A DNA stretch of 6,902 nt, from contig WFRF01000087.1 of the NCBI GenBank assembly GCA_015486655.1, positions 1 through 6,902 on the forward strand, given 5' to 3'. The DNA is from Caldifarciminota bacterium (GTDB lineage: Bacteria > Hydrothermota > 32-111 > QNBC01). Below the pieces are notes generated by a model. It ran no database searches and had not been told where the DNA came from. It was given only the letters and a program-made list of their open reading frames with translations. Each line of letters begins with the position of its first letter. Within the stretch, counting starts at the first letter, position 1. Below, one piece after another: positions 5,544 through 6,902 of this stretch. The translations under genes were made by a program, and so were the position numbers.

Positions 5544-6902
5544 TTATGAGGATTCCAACACTTCTTTAACTTTCGATAAAAGTGAAGATACGGAGAATGG
5601 TTTTTGAATAAAAAATACACCATTATCCAGCATTTTTTTATGAGCGATTACATTACTTGTATAGCCGGACATATAAAGGACTTTAAAATCTCCGATTTTT
5701 TCGGACAGTTGATTGAATAATTCTCTCCCGTTCATCTCGGGTAATACAACATCCGTAATAAGGAGATCGAATTTTAGTTTTTCTTTTACGACAAATTCAA
5801 CAGCTTGTGAAGGTGTGGAGGCTTCATAAACCGTATATCCGTGTTGTGTGAGAATTGCTTTTATAACATTTCTCACATCTTTTTCATCTTCAACAAGAAG
5901 GATTGTTTCTTTCCCGGATAAAGGTACACTTTTTGCTTGTCTTTTGATGTTTTTTGCAGCTATTTTACCGGAGGAAAGCGGGAAATAAATTTTAAACGTC
6001 GTTCCATGCCCCGGTTCGCTATAAACGATTATATAACCTTTATGTTGTTTAACAATACCGTATACGGTGGATAAACCGAGACCTGTACCGTTGTTTTTTG
6101 TGGTAAAAAAAGGTTCGAATATCATACTCATCGTTTTATTGTCCATTCCCGAACCGTTATCAGTAACTGCAAGAAGAATATATTCACCTTCCTTGATATT
6201 TACGTGCTTGTAAGTATATGACTCATCCAGGTATACCTTGGATGTTTCGATTGTAAGCGTTCCACCGTCGGGCATCGCATCTCGGGCGTTTGCTGCCAAA
6301 TTCATTAAAATCTGATCAATTTGAGTTTTATCAGCATCGATTATTAACGGTTCATCGGATAGAATAATGTTGAATTTTATGTTTTCACTTATAACACGTT
6401 TGAGAATATTTCTAAATCTATTTATTTCCGCATTAATATCGAAAGTCTCAATATTTAATATTTGGTTTTTGCTAAAGGCGAGAATTTCCCTTATTAATTC
6501 CGTTGCTCTATCGGTTGCTTTATTAATTTCCGTTAATTTGGAATAAATAGAACTATTGTTCTTTGTCTCGAGTAAAAGCAAATCGACGTATCCTTTAATG
6601 GGGACGAGCATATTATTCAAATCATGTGCAATGCCTCCGGCAACTCTGCCCAAACTTTCCATTTTTTGGGCTTGAATTAGTTGTCGTTGCAATTCTTCTT
6701 CTTTTGAAATGTCATTCATGTATATAAGAATGTGATCAAGTTTGTTCTTTTTGTTAAATATGGCAACGGAGTTCTCTCTTACAAAAACTATATCACCCGA
6801 TTTTGTCTTGTATTTGTACTTTCTGCTTTTTATTAATTTCTTATTTTGTATTTCATTTAAGAATTTGTCTCTTTCCTTTTCGTTGAAGTATAAAGATTTC
6901 AC
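5544..6902 (-). CDS. Hybrid sensor histidine kinase, PAS-HisKA-HATPase-REC, N-terminus cut by window
   Basis: The visible 452 residues are the C-terminal part of a hybrid two-component kinase. Residues 1-70 match the second half of a PAS sensor domain (YKTKSGDIVFVRENSVAIFN, ending IYMNDISKEEE). The dimerisation domain has the H box GGIAHDLNNMLVPIKGY with phospho-acceptor His93. The ATPase domain shows the N box NLAANARDAM (201-210), G1 DNGSGM (248-253), F box FEPFF (262-266) and G2 GTGLGLS (272-278). A receiver domain follows from about 332: acidic pair Glu338/Asp339, phospho-acceptor Asp384 in LLITDVVLP, Ser412 and Lys434. All catalytic residues are present. The leftmost codon in view is GTG at 6900-6902, but because it falls inside the PAS fold it is probably an internal valine, and the protein extends past the edge. 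The product should autophosphorylate and pass phosphate to its own receiver. The signal and output partner are not visible. The gene converges on tldD and seems unrelated to it. Confidence 0.92.
   Translation of the reverse strand: MKSLYFNEKERDKFLNEIQNKKLIKSRKYKYKTKSGDIVFVRENSVAIFNKKNKLDHILIYMNDISKEEELQRQLIQAQKMESLGRVAGGIAHDLNNMLVPIKGYVDLLLLETKNNSSIYSKLTEINKATDRATELIREILAFSKNQILNIETFDINAEINRFRNILKRVISENIKFNIILSDEPLIIDADKTQIDQILMNLAANARDAMPDGGTLTIETSKVYLDESYTYKHVNIKEGEYILLAVTDNGSGMDNKTMSMIFEPFFTTKNNGTGLGLSTVYGIVKQHKGYIIVYSEPGHGTTFKIYFPLSSGKIAAKNIKRQAKSVPLSGKETILLVEDEKDVRNVIKAILTQHGYTVYEASTPSQAVEFVVKEKLKFDLLITDVVLPEMNGRELFNQLSEKIGDFKVLYMSGYTSNVIAHKKMLDNGVFFIQKPFSVSSLLSKVKEVLESS

Noticed and set aside
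6900..6902. GTG at the window edge as the true start of the histidine kinase
   Set aside because: It falls in the middle of a PAS domain, so the protein most likely continues beyond the window.

Overview
This window comes from an AT-leaning bacterial genome with mosaic repeats in its intergenic DNA. It reads with the standard genetic code. The lineage cannot be named from these genes, because both permease and TldD/PmbA families are widespread. The repeat style (GC-rich hairpin modules next to G/A-rich tracts) resembles that of some uncultured or candidate-phylum bacteria, but that is an impression and not an assignment.

Layout: (1) 1-272 has no gene. It holds a short hairpin, small direct repeats, copy A of a 49-bp two-hairpin repeat, and a strong sigma70-type promoter whose -10 box ends only 6 bp before the next start codon. 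(2) 273-2025 holds two overlapping ABC sugar-transporter permease genes of the MalF/UgpA and MalG/UgpE types. (3) 2026-2335 has no gene. It carries repeat copy B, a G/A-rich tract and a second good promoter. (4) 2336-5154 is a tight two-gene operon, pmbA(tldE)-tldD, encoding the two subunits of the TldD/TldE metalloprotease. (5) 5155-5543 is the convergent gap, with a perfect 34-bp palindrome, repeat copy C (inverted), two facing G/A-rich tracts and an ambiguous hairpin triplet. (6) 5544-6902, minus strand, is most of a hybrid sensor histidine kinase (PAS - HisKA - HATPase - receiver) whose N-terminus lies beyond the window edge.

The three blocks look functionally independent. The permeases would form the membrane channel of a sugar importer whose binding protein and ATPase are not here. 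TldE-TldD would be a cytoplasmic protease that trims peptides in unfolded stretches. The kinase has no linked partner regulator in view. The coding content is ordinary. The intergenic DNA is more interesting: a shared repeat family recurs in all three gaps, always oriented as if it lay downstream of the neighbouring gene's 3' end, so it may serve as a dispersed terminator or 3'-end element. No convincing new system was found.
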